A DNA stretch of 64,000 nucleotides from CAYYIS01 sp964470965 (GTDB lineage: Bacteria; JAAXHH01; JABIQT01), in NCBI GenBank assembly GCA_964470965.1, contig CAYYIS010000005.1:62001-126000 (forward strand). The letters run 5' to 3'. Position numbers and translations under genes: made by a program. Each line of letters begins with the position of its first letter. The first letter of the stretch is position 1. Positions 46,463 through 55,800 of the stretch are shown here, one piece after another. A model generated the notes under the pieces. That model did not search any database. It was not told the origin of the DNA and worked only from the letters and a program-made list of their open reading frames with translations.

Positions 46463-48727
46463 TTGCCTGCCGAACAGTTAATCTGCTGTTTAGAGACGCA
46501 ATACCTTCAAATGGACCTTAATAATCGATCCGAGATAGTCAGCATACGCGATCGGGAGGATGATACGGAGTATCGCCCTCAAACCCGGGGCGCTGCGCTA
46601 CTCCGGGTGGCATCCGGCGGTGACACGCTGGCGCCCGTAAGCAGCACCTACGATGACGAAAACCAGCAACTCCGCCTCCTATTTTCCTCTGATTTATCCG
46701 CCATTGTGTCAATCATAACCCGACCGACACACCTCACATTCGAATTGACATCACTGGAAGGCGAATGTCCGACGCATGCCGTCTGGGGCCCTATACCTAC
46801 AACCATCGGCGGAATGATCGGCGAAACGGTCGGGGTTGTGCGAAACGAGCGATTCGCGTTCGGTATACAAGCACTGAACATCCATACTTCTGGAGGCTTC
46901 CCGGAAGGATACCCCGAATCCGGCGGGGAAAACGATGCGGCAACGGCAACCGACACCGGCAGCGAAGTTCGGGCCTACAGCAGGGCGACAGACGGCGGTG
47001 TCCTTCATTCGAAGATCGCACTCTTCGGTTGTCCGGACGCGCTGGCGTTGGAAACCATCGGGCGGATTGAGATCGATGAAGGTCTGCCGCATCCTATGCT
47101 GGACGGCGAATGGTGCAAAACCGGCCGGACCGCGAGGTCCTCTTATCTGATAACCGCCTTCGGTGAAGAGACCGTCGATGAGGCGATACGGTACACGCAG
47201 ATGGCCGGATTCAACTATTTTTACCATGAAGACCCGTTCGAAACCTGGGGACGTTTCAAGCTGCGGCCGAGCGACTTTCCGAGCGGTGACGCTGGGCTGA
47301 AGCAATGTGTGGATAGGGCTGCCGCCTCTGGTCTCCGAATCGGCATACATACATTGAGCAATTTCATGACCACCAACGATGCGTACGTGACCCCCATGCC
47401 CGAGCCGCGTCTGATGCGTTCCGGAACAAGCCGGCTGACGGAAAGGGTGGATGCGGAATCTACGGAAATTCCGATTGCCGATGGGGGCCCGTTTCAGGAC
47501 AGGGGCACCGTCTCTGCCGCAGTTGTCGGTAACGAACTCATCCGCTACCGGGCGGTGTCGAACGAAGCGCCCTGGCGCCTGCTCGGATGTCGACGCGCTG
47601 CCTTCGGGACGAAGGCGGAAGCATACGAATCCGGTACAGAAGTAGGCAAGCTGGCGGATCATCCCTACGGGGTTTTTTTCCCGAACCTGTCTCTTCAGGA
47701 CGAATTGGCCAACCGCCTGGTCGAACTGTACAACGTTACCGGCCTGCGGCAGATCTCGTTCGACGGACTGGAAGGGTGCGCCATGACAGGCCACGGCATT
47801 TACGCCCACAACCGGTTCGTCACCAAGTGTTTCGACGGATGGAAGTCGGAGGTACTTAACGACGCCAGCCGGCTGACGCACTACCTGTGGCACATCCACA
47901 CCCGCATGAACTGGGGCGAACCGTGGGGTAAGGCCACTCGCGAAGGCCAAATCGAACATCGTATCATCAATCAGGAATACTTCGAGCGAAACCTGTTCCC
48001 CCGGATGTTCGGTTGGTTTCAGTTGCGACTGGCCTCCGGTGACCTGGAAGCAACTTCACTGGACGATATGGAATGGGTGCTATCGAAATGCGCCGGTTAC
48101 GATTCAGGGTTCGCACTGTCGGCCAGTCTTGCTGCACTGAAGGGCAACGGTCAGGCGAACTCCATTTTGATGGCGGCAAAGCAATGGGAGCGGGCACGGC
48201 TAGATCATTCCTTTACCGAAAAACAGGTCAGGCAACTCCGGGATCCGGCAAGAGACTTTCACCTGGAGCCGGACGGAGAGGCGCAGTGGAGGCTGTACCC
48301 TGTCGTTTATTCTCCGACGTACACATACCGGGAGATCATCCTTCAGCCAGGGGAACCCGGCGAGGCAGAATGGACGTTTGACAATCCACATGAAGACCAA
48401 CCGTACCGTTTCATCCTGCGAACCCTACCGGATGTGGGCGTTATAAATGAAGACACCGTGGTCAACCCTGTCTTCGAGATCAATTTTTCCGAGGCCGTCC
48501 TTCCGGTCCGTCTGTGCCCCTACCAATATCTGGTCTGCGAGGGTGATGGCGTATGTACCGTCTACGATATCAACTGGAACCCATTGCAGACGGTGGATCT
48601 TCCCCCCGCCTGGCCGACGATCGTACATGGCGAAAATCAAATTCTGTTCTGGTTCGGAGAGTCCTCAAAGTGCAGCGTGGAGATACGAATCAAAGCCGTG
48701 GGACCATGGGATCGGGTTGGGCGGTAA
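46463..48727 (+). CDS. Glycoside-hydrolase-like multidomain protein, family unknown
   Basis: A 754-residue soluble protein. The N-terminal about 200 residues are beta-rich; a TIM-barrel-like part follows from about 240 (GFNYFYHEDPFETWG, SGLRIGIHTLSN) to about 560, with QISFDGLEG at about residues 430-438 in the position where glycoside hydrolases of the alpha-galactosidase-like clan place a catalytic Asp (Asp434 or Glu437 candidates). The remainder is beta-rich. There is no signal peptide. A specific family cannot be assigned. The start is TTG at 46463, supported by AGGAGG exactly 6 bp upstream and by the lack of a better ATG. It is divergent from pdxJ. Confidence 0.65.
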   Translation: MPAEQLICCLETQYLQMDLNNRSEIVSIRDREDDTEYRPQTRGAALLRVASGGDTLAPVSSTYDDENQQLRLLFSSDLSAIVSIITRPTHLTFELTSLEGECPTHAVWGPIPTTIGGMIGETVGVVRNERFAFGIQALNIHTSGGFPEGYPESGGENDAATATDTGSEVRAYSRATDGGVLHSKIALFGCPDALALETIGRIEIDEGLPHPMLDGEWCKTGRTARSSYLITAFGEETVDEAIRYTQMAGFNYFYHEDPFETWGRFKLRPSDFPSGDAGLKQCVDRAAASGLRIGIHTLSNFMTTNDAYVTPMPEPRLMRSGTSRLTERVDAESTEIPIADGGPFQDRGTVSAAVVGNELIRYRAVSNEAPWRLLGCRRAAFGTKAEAYESGTEVGKLADHPYGVFFPNLSLQDELANRLVELYNVTGLRQISFDGLEGCAMTGHGIYAHNRFVTKCFDGWKSEVLNDASRLTHYLWHIHTRMNWGEPWGKATREGQIEHRIINQEYFERNLFPRMFGWFQLRLASGDLEATSLDDMEWVLSKCAGYDSGFALSASLAALKGNGQANSILMAAKQWERARLDHSFTEKQVRQLRDPARDFHLEPDGEAQWRLYPVVYSPTYTYREIILQPGEPGEAEWTFDNPHEDQPYRFILRTLPDVGVINEDTVVNPVFEINFSEAVLPVRLCPYQYLVCEGDGVCTVYDINWNPLQTVDLPPAWPTIVHGENQILFWFGESSKCSVEIRIKAVGPWDRVGR

Positions 48728-48915
48728 AAAAATGACAGAACTTGAAGGCTTGGACGAGCAGGTATTCCTGGACCACCGGGTTTCTGACCGGACCAGGTCC
48801 ACGCACCAATCGCCCGTGATCCGCCCATTGGATTAATGCCTGATACCGAACCGGCGGCACCCTATGGCGTTGAGGTGGTGCGTTGCTGAAGCGATATGAA
48901 GTGCCGATATGAAAA

Positions 48916-50295
48916 CTAATCTCGTTTCCGGAACCAGATCCAGTAGACCGGTATGCCTGCGGCAAGACAGACGAGACCGGGAACAGCCTGAGTGGTATTT
49001 TCGACTAGAATCGAGACAATGACGCAGGTAGTGACCAGAAGGAAAAAGAGTGGTATCCAGGGATAACACGGTACCCGAAACGGTCTTGGGACATCCGGGT
49101 GGCTGCGGCGCAGCTTCAGAAGGGCCACGACGCACAATCCGAAATAGGCGTAGACTGCATAGACGAAAGCGTTAATGATATCCTGGAACGATCCGAGGAA
49201 AGTCCACACCATTGCCCAGAGGGTCAGGGCGACTATGGCTCGCGATGGGGTTCGGTAAGTAGGGTGTACGTGGGTGAACCATTTGAAGAAGATCCCTTCC
49301 TGCGCCATAGCATAGGGCACTCTCGGCGTATACATCAGAATACCGTTCATGGTGCCGAACGTGGAGATCATCACGGCCAGGGAAATCAGTGAGCCACCGA
49401 CCGGGCCGATCAACCGCACCGCCACATCCGCAGCCACGCGCTCCGAGGCGGCGATTTCTTGGATGCTCAAAACATACAGGTAAGACCAGTTGACCGCAAT
49501 GTACACGAGTGTGCAGGTGCCCAGCCCCAGGAAGATGGCTCGGGGCAGGATACGCTGGGGATCTTTCACCTCCCCGGCGATAGCGTTGGTGTTGGCCCAG
49601 CCCTGATAGGCGAACAGGGCCCCGATCATGGCGGGGCCCATGAGGCCCGCCAGGCCCCAGTCGATCTTCTGCGGCACCAGAGGTAAAAAATGGTTCCAAT
49701 CGCCTCCGCCGACCAGAACCGCAACGACTGTGAGACTGACCAGAGCCGCGACCTTAGCGAAAGTAGTCAGATTCATGACAGCCCCGCCGAAGCGGACCCC
49801 GCAATAATTAACGGCGCAGAGTACCCACAGCAATACCCAGATGGCCACCTGCTGCGTGCTGACCGTTGAACCACCAACGGATATGACCACCGCGTCCGGT
49901 GACACCGTCGGTATGAAATACCCAAGATAACTCACGCACACCACCGCGATCGCCGCAAGTCCGGCGCTCTGTATGAGTACCACCTCCATCCAGCCGTACA
50001 GAAACCCGACAACCGGCGGAAACGCCTCCAGCAAATAAACCAACTGTCCTCCACTGCGCGGCATCATGGCCCCCAGCTCCGCGAAGCACAGCGCCCCGGT
50101 AAAACCCATCAGTCCGCCGATAAACCAAACGGACATAAACAACCCGGGATTACCCAGCGCCTGAGCGATTCCGGCAGGCGCACCGAATATGCCGGACCCG
50201 ATGATCCCACCGATAACGATGGTCGTGGCGGATGTAAGTCCGAGGTCGCGCGCCAGCTCGGTTTCGAGGGTAAATCGGTTAGGCAACTGGTTCAT
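48916..50295 (-). CDS. Amino acid permease (APC superfamily)
   Basis: A 459-residue inner-membrane protein with 12 predicted helices. The first helix carries the APC signature IVIGGIIGSGIFGAP (the unwound substrate-binding glycine motif), and FAELGAMMPRSGGQLVYLLEAF follows in helix 2-3, as in LAT/AAE-type exchangers. It takes up or exchanges amino acids; specificity is unknown. It is leftward and separated from the convergent glycosidase-like gene by about 190 bp. A decayed S9 peptidase lies upstream on the same strand. Confidence 0.88.
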   Translation of the reverse strand: MNQLPNRFTLETELARDLGLTSATTIVIGGIIGSGIFGAPAGIAQALGNPGLFMSVWFIGGLMGFTGALCFAELGAMMPRSGGQLVYLLEAFPPVVGFLYGWMEVVLIQSAGLAAIAVVCVSYLGYFIPTVSPDAVVISVGGSTVSTQQVAIWVLLWVLCAVNYCGVRFGGAVMNLTTFAKVAALVSLTVVAVLVGGGDWNHFLPLVPQKIDWGLAGLMGPAMIGALFAYQGWANTNAIAGEVKDPQRILPRAIFLGLGTCTLVYIAVNWSYLYVLSIQEIAASERVAADVAVRLIGPVGGSLISLAVMISTFGTMNGILMYTPRVPYAMAQEGIFFKWFTHVHPTYRTPSRAIVALTLWAMVWTFLGSFQDIINAFVYAVYAYFGLCVVALLKLRRSHPDVPRPFRVPCYPWIPLFFLLVTTCVIVSILVENTTQAVPGLVCLAAGIPVYWIWFRKRD

Positions 50296-50385
50296 TAATC
50301 GGTCGATTCATTGGTTGACTGAAAGGCCATAACTGGATCATTGATGAGGTACAATCGGCAGAAAGTCAAGGTGTGTTAGGGTCAG

Positions 50386-50429
50386 ATTCCCAGGAAACCC
50401 TGTGATGATCTTTTGGGTTTCCTGGGAAT
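50386..50429. repeat. Perfect 15-bp inverted repeat
   Basis: ATTCCCAGGAAACCC (50386-50400) and its exact reverse complement (50415-50429) surround a 14-nt loop. No T-run follows on either strand, so it is not a classic terminator. It lies 130 bp after the end of the S9 remnant and 90 bp before the permease gene. It might be the remains of a mobile-element end or a structured RNA. Confidence 0.7.
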
Positions 50430-50560
50430 TCCTTCTGGTTTGGACCGATTGTAACCGGGACGAAATTTCGCAACCTTGAGGTTGTTCAGGTACGATAAAC
50501 GAGATTGAATTCCGGGAGTGGCGGTTAGACTATTTTTTCAACCCCTTCGTTGTGCTATTT

Positions 50561-50760
50561 TCAGATTCTCAGATTTGTTCTAAACAGCTTGAGTATTCGG
50601 TTGTATTCATCGGTCCAGCTGTTGGCCTCCCGGAAGCCGTGGTCCCCCATAGGGTACATGGCCACCTCCGGTTCTCTTTACCCAATTCGATCAATCGCTG
50701 CGACAATCTGACCGGACCGAAACGTGAAAAACCCACATCTTCTGCGTATCCGCACAGTGG
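50561..50760 (-). pseudogene. C-terminal remnant of an S9-type (prolyl oligopeptidase family) peptidase
   Basis: Read on the minus strand, positions 50760 to about 50671 give GFSRFGPVRLSQRLIELGKE. After a frameshift near 50670 the frame continues as EVAMYPMGDHGFREANSW, TDEYNRILKLFRTNL, then a stop at 50561. The order (substrate-pocket helix, then YP-DHGFR with the catalytic His, then the WTDEYNRI helix) matches the end of S9 peptidases. Upstream (50761 on) this frame has stops and I cannot trace the catalytic Ser region. The frameshift and loss of the N-terminal part indicate a decayed gene. Confidence 0.65.
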
Positions 50761-51396
50761 TTGGCGTCAGCGCCGTATGAAAAAATCAGATCACGCATAG
50801 CATCGTTTTTTGTAAACCAAATGGTGGGTTCCGGAACGGTCCTGGGGATGCATGCCATTCGGACAACATCCCTTGTTCAGAAAAAACGAACGATATCCGA
50901 TTGATATACCTGGGCTGCCTACCTCTGAGCGTGATTTTGTCTATCATGATCGAACAGATCCGCATGTTCCGACTTCAGCCGAAAAATCATATCAGCATGT
51001 CAGGTTTCGACCGCTGAAGCCAGTGCCGCCTCAGATCCTGCCTCAAGGTGCTTCCGGCCCCGCTTGGCCTGTTATGAATACCGGAATCGGATGGAGACTT
51101 TCCTATTATGACAGCCCTCTCTCGAGGACGCCCGGCGTCCGCTTAGGAACAGGCAGGAGGATACCCGCATGCAGGAAAAAACCAGCTGAGCGGGGCCCTT
51201 GCCGCGGACAAGAGGCTCCCTGTTGCGTTCTGAAAAAAACTTAATGGACTTCAGCCAGTTTGCAAGGAAAATGAAGCGCGGATATCTGCAATTCTGAAAT
51301 GCCTTGACAGGGATATTGATAATTCCTACATGGTAGGTGGCACAGACGACGATCTTTAATGCAATATTTACCGCCTCCTGGAAAGGTTCGGGTGAA

Positions 51397-52518
51397 ATGT
51401 CCGTCACAACGCCTTTATTGCCGACCGACATACCGGAAGATGTCGGAATATCATCGGGCACATTCGAGGAAATCAACAGTTATATGCAGTCCTGGATCGA
51501 GACGGACCGTGCGGCGGCAGCGGCGATCGGTCTGGCCCGTCGAGGGCGGGTTCTGATGCGGGGGGTCGGCAGGATGACGCTGGACTCGGACGGTGTGGTT
51601 CTGCCGGCAGACGCAATTTTCCTGGTCGCTTCGATTACCAAGCCTGTGACCTGTGCCGCGGTAGCGTTGCTACTACAGAAAGGTCTGATACAGATTGATA
51701 CACCGGTGAGCGCCATCGTTTCGGAATTCCGAGGGCAGGGCAAGGAGACGATCACAATCCACCATCTGCTAACGCATACTTCCGGTCTGCCGGACATGAT
51801 TCCTGAGAACATGGAATACAGGAAGGAATTCCGTCCCTTGGATAAATTCATCGAACGAATCTGTACGGTGAATCTGCTTTTTAAACCCGGTACCGGTGTT
51901 TCATATCAAAGCACCGGCATCGCTATGCTTGGCGAGATCGTAAAGCGGATTACCGGAACGCCGTTGCCGGAATTCCTTCACGACGAATTTTTTGTTCCCC
52001 TGGGCATGGACGATACCTCTCTGGGCATTCAAAATATAGATGAAAACCGCATCCCGACCATCCGTGTCCCGGAGGAGGTGATCGAAGCGGAATGGCACTG
52101 GAACCGTGCGTACTGGCGTGGACTGGGGGCGCCGTGGGGCGGTATGTTCACCACGGTTCGGGATTTGAATATTTTTCTGCAGACCTTCCTCAACGGCGGC
52201 GCTTACGGAAACACACGCATTCTCTCACCGGAAACAGTGGCGGGTATGATCGCCAATCATACGGATTACATGCCCGATCTGCCCGATGAAGCCAAACAGA
52301 AGGCGAACTGGGGCCTGGGCTGGCGGCTCAACGGGCCGACACCATCCTTCGGAGGGAAGAGTCCGCCATCCCAACAGGCGTTCGGCCATGGCGGCTCTAC
52401 CGGCACCGAATGCTGGGCGGATCCTGAAACCGGCCTGTCCTGCGCTCTTTTCACGACCCAGCCGGAGATGTATGGCAGCGATGAGTTCAAGAGGGTCGCG
52501 GACCTGGCAGTACGTTGA
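51397..52518 (+). CDS. Serine hydrolase of the beta-lactamase/class C fold
   Basis: A 373-residue protein of the beta-lactamase-related (EstB/PBP4*-type) family. The SxxK nucleophile motif is SITK (Ser79-Lys82), the second motif Tyr170 is in YQSTG (Ser where Asn is usual), and the third motif is the HGG in FGHGGSTGTECW. Such proteins are esterases or D-amino peptidases; substrate unknown. No signal peptide is evident, so a cytoplasmic esterase-like role is possible. I prefer ATG 51397 over the ATG 60 bp upstream, but the ribosome-binding site is weak for both. Confidence 0.8.
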   Translation: MSVTTPLLPTDIPEDVGISSGTFEEINSYMQSWIETDRAAAAAIGLARRGRVLMRGVGRMTLDSDGVVLPADAIFLVASITKPVTCAAVALLLQKGLIQIDTPVSAIVSEFRGQGKETITIHHLLTHTSGLPDMIPENMEYRKEFRPLDKFIERICTVNLLFKPGTGVSYQSTGIAMLGEIVKRITGTPLPEFLHDEFFVPLGMDDTSLGIQNIDENRIPTIRVPEEVIEAEWHWNRAYWRGLGAPWGGMFTTVRDLNIFLQTFLNGGAYGNTRILSPETVAGMIANHTDYMPDLPDEAKQKANWGLGWRLNGPTPSFGGKSPPSQQAFGHGGSTGTECWADPETGLSCALFTTQPEMYGSDEFKRVADLAVR

Positions 52519-52884
52519 GAGCCATAGGTAGATTAGCGTTCGGATTTGTCTATGTACAAACCAGCCACTATCCGTTACGGTCTTCAGCGCGTGGCGGCTG
52601 TATACGTTTGACATATCTGAACAAGTATGTCCTGTACACGCGCTAAATGCATGTTAATGAATTCGTGATTAACGGGCGGCAGGTTTACCAGGCGGACGAG
52701 CCTTCCTTTGCGTTTTTTCCGGTTGCTGGTTCAGGGAGACTTCGATACCGCTTTAATCAAACTCAGCACGATGGATTCGCAGCGAGCGGAGTGAGCGGTA
52801 TTTGGAACCAGACTCCAACAACAAAGGGCGATACCGAATCGACCGGTATCGCCCTTTGTCTTGCTTGCCTGCACCGGCGGGTTC
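52519..52884. other. Convergent intergenic region
   Basis: 366 bp between two convergent genes. It holds the strong hairpin at 52821-52859 and no supportable gene. Confidence 0.55.
52821..52859. terminator. Strong bidirectional terminator-like hairpin
   Basis: A perfect 16-bp stem (52821-52836 with 52844-52859, GGGCGATACCG-rich) and a 7-nt loop, 26 bp after the stop of the large leftward gene. No long T-run follows, but the stem is stable and ends the leftward gene; it may also end the serine hydrolase transcript. Confidence 0.65.
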
Positions 52885-55800
52885 CTATTTCAACAACAGC
52901 ATCTTGCGTGCTTTGCTGAACTCACCGGCTTCGATGCGGTATACGTAGATGCCGCTGGCAGTCGCCCCCCCGCGTTGGCTCATACCGTTCCAAGAAACCT
53001 CATGGAACCCGGCCGCCATGGCCTCATCGTTCAGCAGACGGACCACCTCCTGGCCGAGTATGTTGTAGACGATCAGCGAGACTTTGGTCGGATTCGGAAG
53101 GTCGAAGCGAATCGTAGTGGCCGGATTGAACGGGTTCGGCGCATTCTGATTCAGCGCGAACGTACTCGGCGCCCCTACACGCAGGCTGATTGGACCGAAA
53201 CGCCGCATCTCGCCAAGGGCGCTTACCGATTCGATCATGTAGAAGTACCGCTGGTTCACCTGTACCGCGCCATCCTGGAATTCAAACATGTCGTTTCCAG
53301 TGATGAGCTCATCCGTAAGCCGCTCGAAGCCACCGTCGCGGTTCAGACTCCGCAGCACATGGAAGCCCGAAAGCGCCGGATCCGGCGTGCCGATAGACCA
53401 GGTGACGATCACGACACCTCGATCGGACTCGGCCGCCATGGTAGCCAGAGTTACCGAGGTCGGCGTGGCAGCGGAGGCCACGAACGACTGACCCGCAGAC
53501 CACTCGCCGGCAAACGACCCGTCGCTGGCTGTCGAACGCCAGTAATAAGTTACACCGTCGCTCAATGCCGTGCTGTCCGGCTGGCCGAGATCGAGCACTT
53601 GCCAGTTGGTCGGATTGCCGGTCGTGCCTTCGTCAACGCCTTCCCTGGAAGCGATGACGCTGGTGAAGCCCGCATCGGTCGCCACCTGGAACGTGTACGT
53701 CAGCGTGGCCCGGGACGGATCCCCCGACACGGCTGTGGCATTGGCCACAACCAGAACAGGTTTGAGAGAAACCGTATCACCCGTCGCCGGCGTGGTGGCG
53801 GTAGGCGCAGTGGCCACCTGTGAGGTTCCGGGCGTCACCGCGCTTGTGCTCGTGGCAGAGGTGCCCACGTTGCCGGCGTTGTCTATGGCCGTCACGGTGT
53901 ATGTGTACGTGGTGTCGTTGGTGGCCGTCGGATCCAGCAGTTCCACCTCAGTCACATTGGTGGCGATCGTGGTGCTGTTCCGAGTAATGTTGTAACCCAT
54001 GATCCCGGACGCGTCCGTACTGGCATCCCAGCGTAACAGCACCGCACCACTGCCCGGAACCGCCGTTGCGGTGGCGGGAGGCGCAGGTTCGGTCAGATCC
54101 ACATCGGCCGGCGTCGTCACACTGTCCAGATCACTCTTGGCCTGCGGCCGCGGTACGCTCTGATCCAGGACGTTCTCCGAACCTACCTGGAAATAGTACG
54201 TGCGTCCCAATTCCAGCCCCGTCAACGTTACCGAATGCGAGGTTGCACCAGTCTGGGTTCCGGTTGTCACCTGGGTCGACAGATCGGACAGCGTGTCGTA
54301 ATCTACGAAGCTGCTGGCCAGTTTATCGGTGGCCCAGGTGAAAGTGACCGTCGCCGTGGAGTCCGGTTGGGTGGACGTGGACGTGGCCACGTCAGACACT
54401 GCCGGAGTGGCCACGTCGGGTGTGGCCGACGTGGTGAACGTGAATGTGCCACTGGTACTCGGTCCGTTATCTGTAACATCGGTGGAGGATACCTTGTAGA
54501 AGTACTGCGTACTCGCGCTAAGACCGGTCAGGGTCACTTGATGGTCGGTGACGATAGCCAAATCGGACGCGGTCGTTATCAGGCTGTCCGCGTTGGTTCC
54601 GAACTGCACATCCGAATCGGCGCCTTCGTCGGTGGTCCAGGCGATAATGGCCCTGTCATCCGACGGTGCGGAAGAGATAGAGGCATCGTCGATGACCGGC
54701 GGCGTTGCATCCGCGCTGGCTACCGTGAGTCCCACTGCCTGAGCGCTGGTGGTCGGTCCGTTGTTGCTCGGATCGATCGACGACACAGTGAAGTCATACG
54801 AGGTGTTCGGAGTCAGGTTGCTCAGAGTAAGCTGATGCAGGGTCACCTGATCCGAACTGGTAGTGCTCTCGTTGAGGTTGCCACCGATGCCAAAGTCCAC
54901 CTGGCTGGTCGACAGTTCATCCGTCTCCCACTGGATCACGAGTTGGTTGTCCGTCTGCGCGACCAAGGACGGCCCGTTCAGGATGATCGGCGCCTGTGTA
55001 TCAGGCTGTGTGTTGGTTGTGAAGCGCCCGTTGGATCCCGGCACCTGCACGATACCGGTGATAAACAGCTTGCCGCCGCTGACCACGGGCTTCGCCGTAC
55101 TGAATTGCGTTTCCGGCGGCCAGATTAGGAACCGTCCGTCCGGCGCCTGAGAGGTGATGACCACCAGATACTGTCCGCCCGCGATGAGGCCCGGCAATAC
55201 GACCCGATGGTTTTTGGTAAAGTCGTCACTGCCCCGGACAAATGCATCATCGAGGTTAAACGTTCCGGTTCCCGTCGAATCCAACTGAAAGTACGCGAAC
55301 CCGTTCGACGGTATGTTGGTACGCCAGCGGAACACCACCCGCTCGTCCGACTTGTAGCCCACTGACGGCGCTCTTGTAAAGCGAAGGGGCGCCACCCGTC
55401 CGGACTGCTTCGTCCTGAACCAGCCGGTACGGCTGACGGCCGACTGACCGTTGGAGCGTGTGGCTTTGACGAAATAGCTATACCTTGTTTCAGGCTTGAG
55501 ATTAGTCAGAATCGCCGTCGGGCTGGTCGAAGGATCCGAGACCGTTTCGGACAATGTGTCCGTGGAATCTGCCTCCCAGTAAAAAGCCTCCAGCTGGACC
55601 GGGAAGCTTGAGACGATCGAGATGAGCGCGGTCGTGTCCGTTGTGGCGAAGTCATCCACCTTCCTCACACGGAAGACCGGCGGCAGTGTATCGATGGTCG
55701 CCCGCGTGAGGAACGAGATGGTATCGCTGGATACCGTCTGGCTGCCGGTAGCACTGAACACCACCTGATACCGTTTGCCCGCGATAAGGCCGGATAGTGT

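Larger units (their letters stand above)
50296..51396. other. 1.1-kb region with a perfect hairpin and a decayed gene
   Basis: There is no intact gene. It holds the 15-bp hairpin at 50386-50429 and the S9-peptidase remnant at 50561-50760, both listed separately. Further upstream of the remnant (50760-51390) I can follow no continuous homology; open frames on both strands are short. Confidence 0.6.

Noticed and set aside
46751..47959. Long (402-codon) frame opposite the glycosidase-like gene
   Set aside because: It is a shadow: the sense strand has coherent domain structure and a strong ribosome-binding site.
50386..50429. Perfect hairpin as a rho-independent terminator
   Set aside because: No T-run on either strand; retained only as an inverted repeat.
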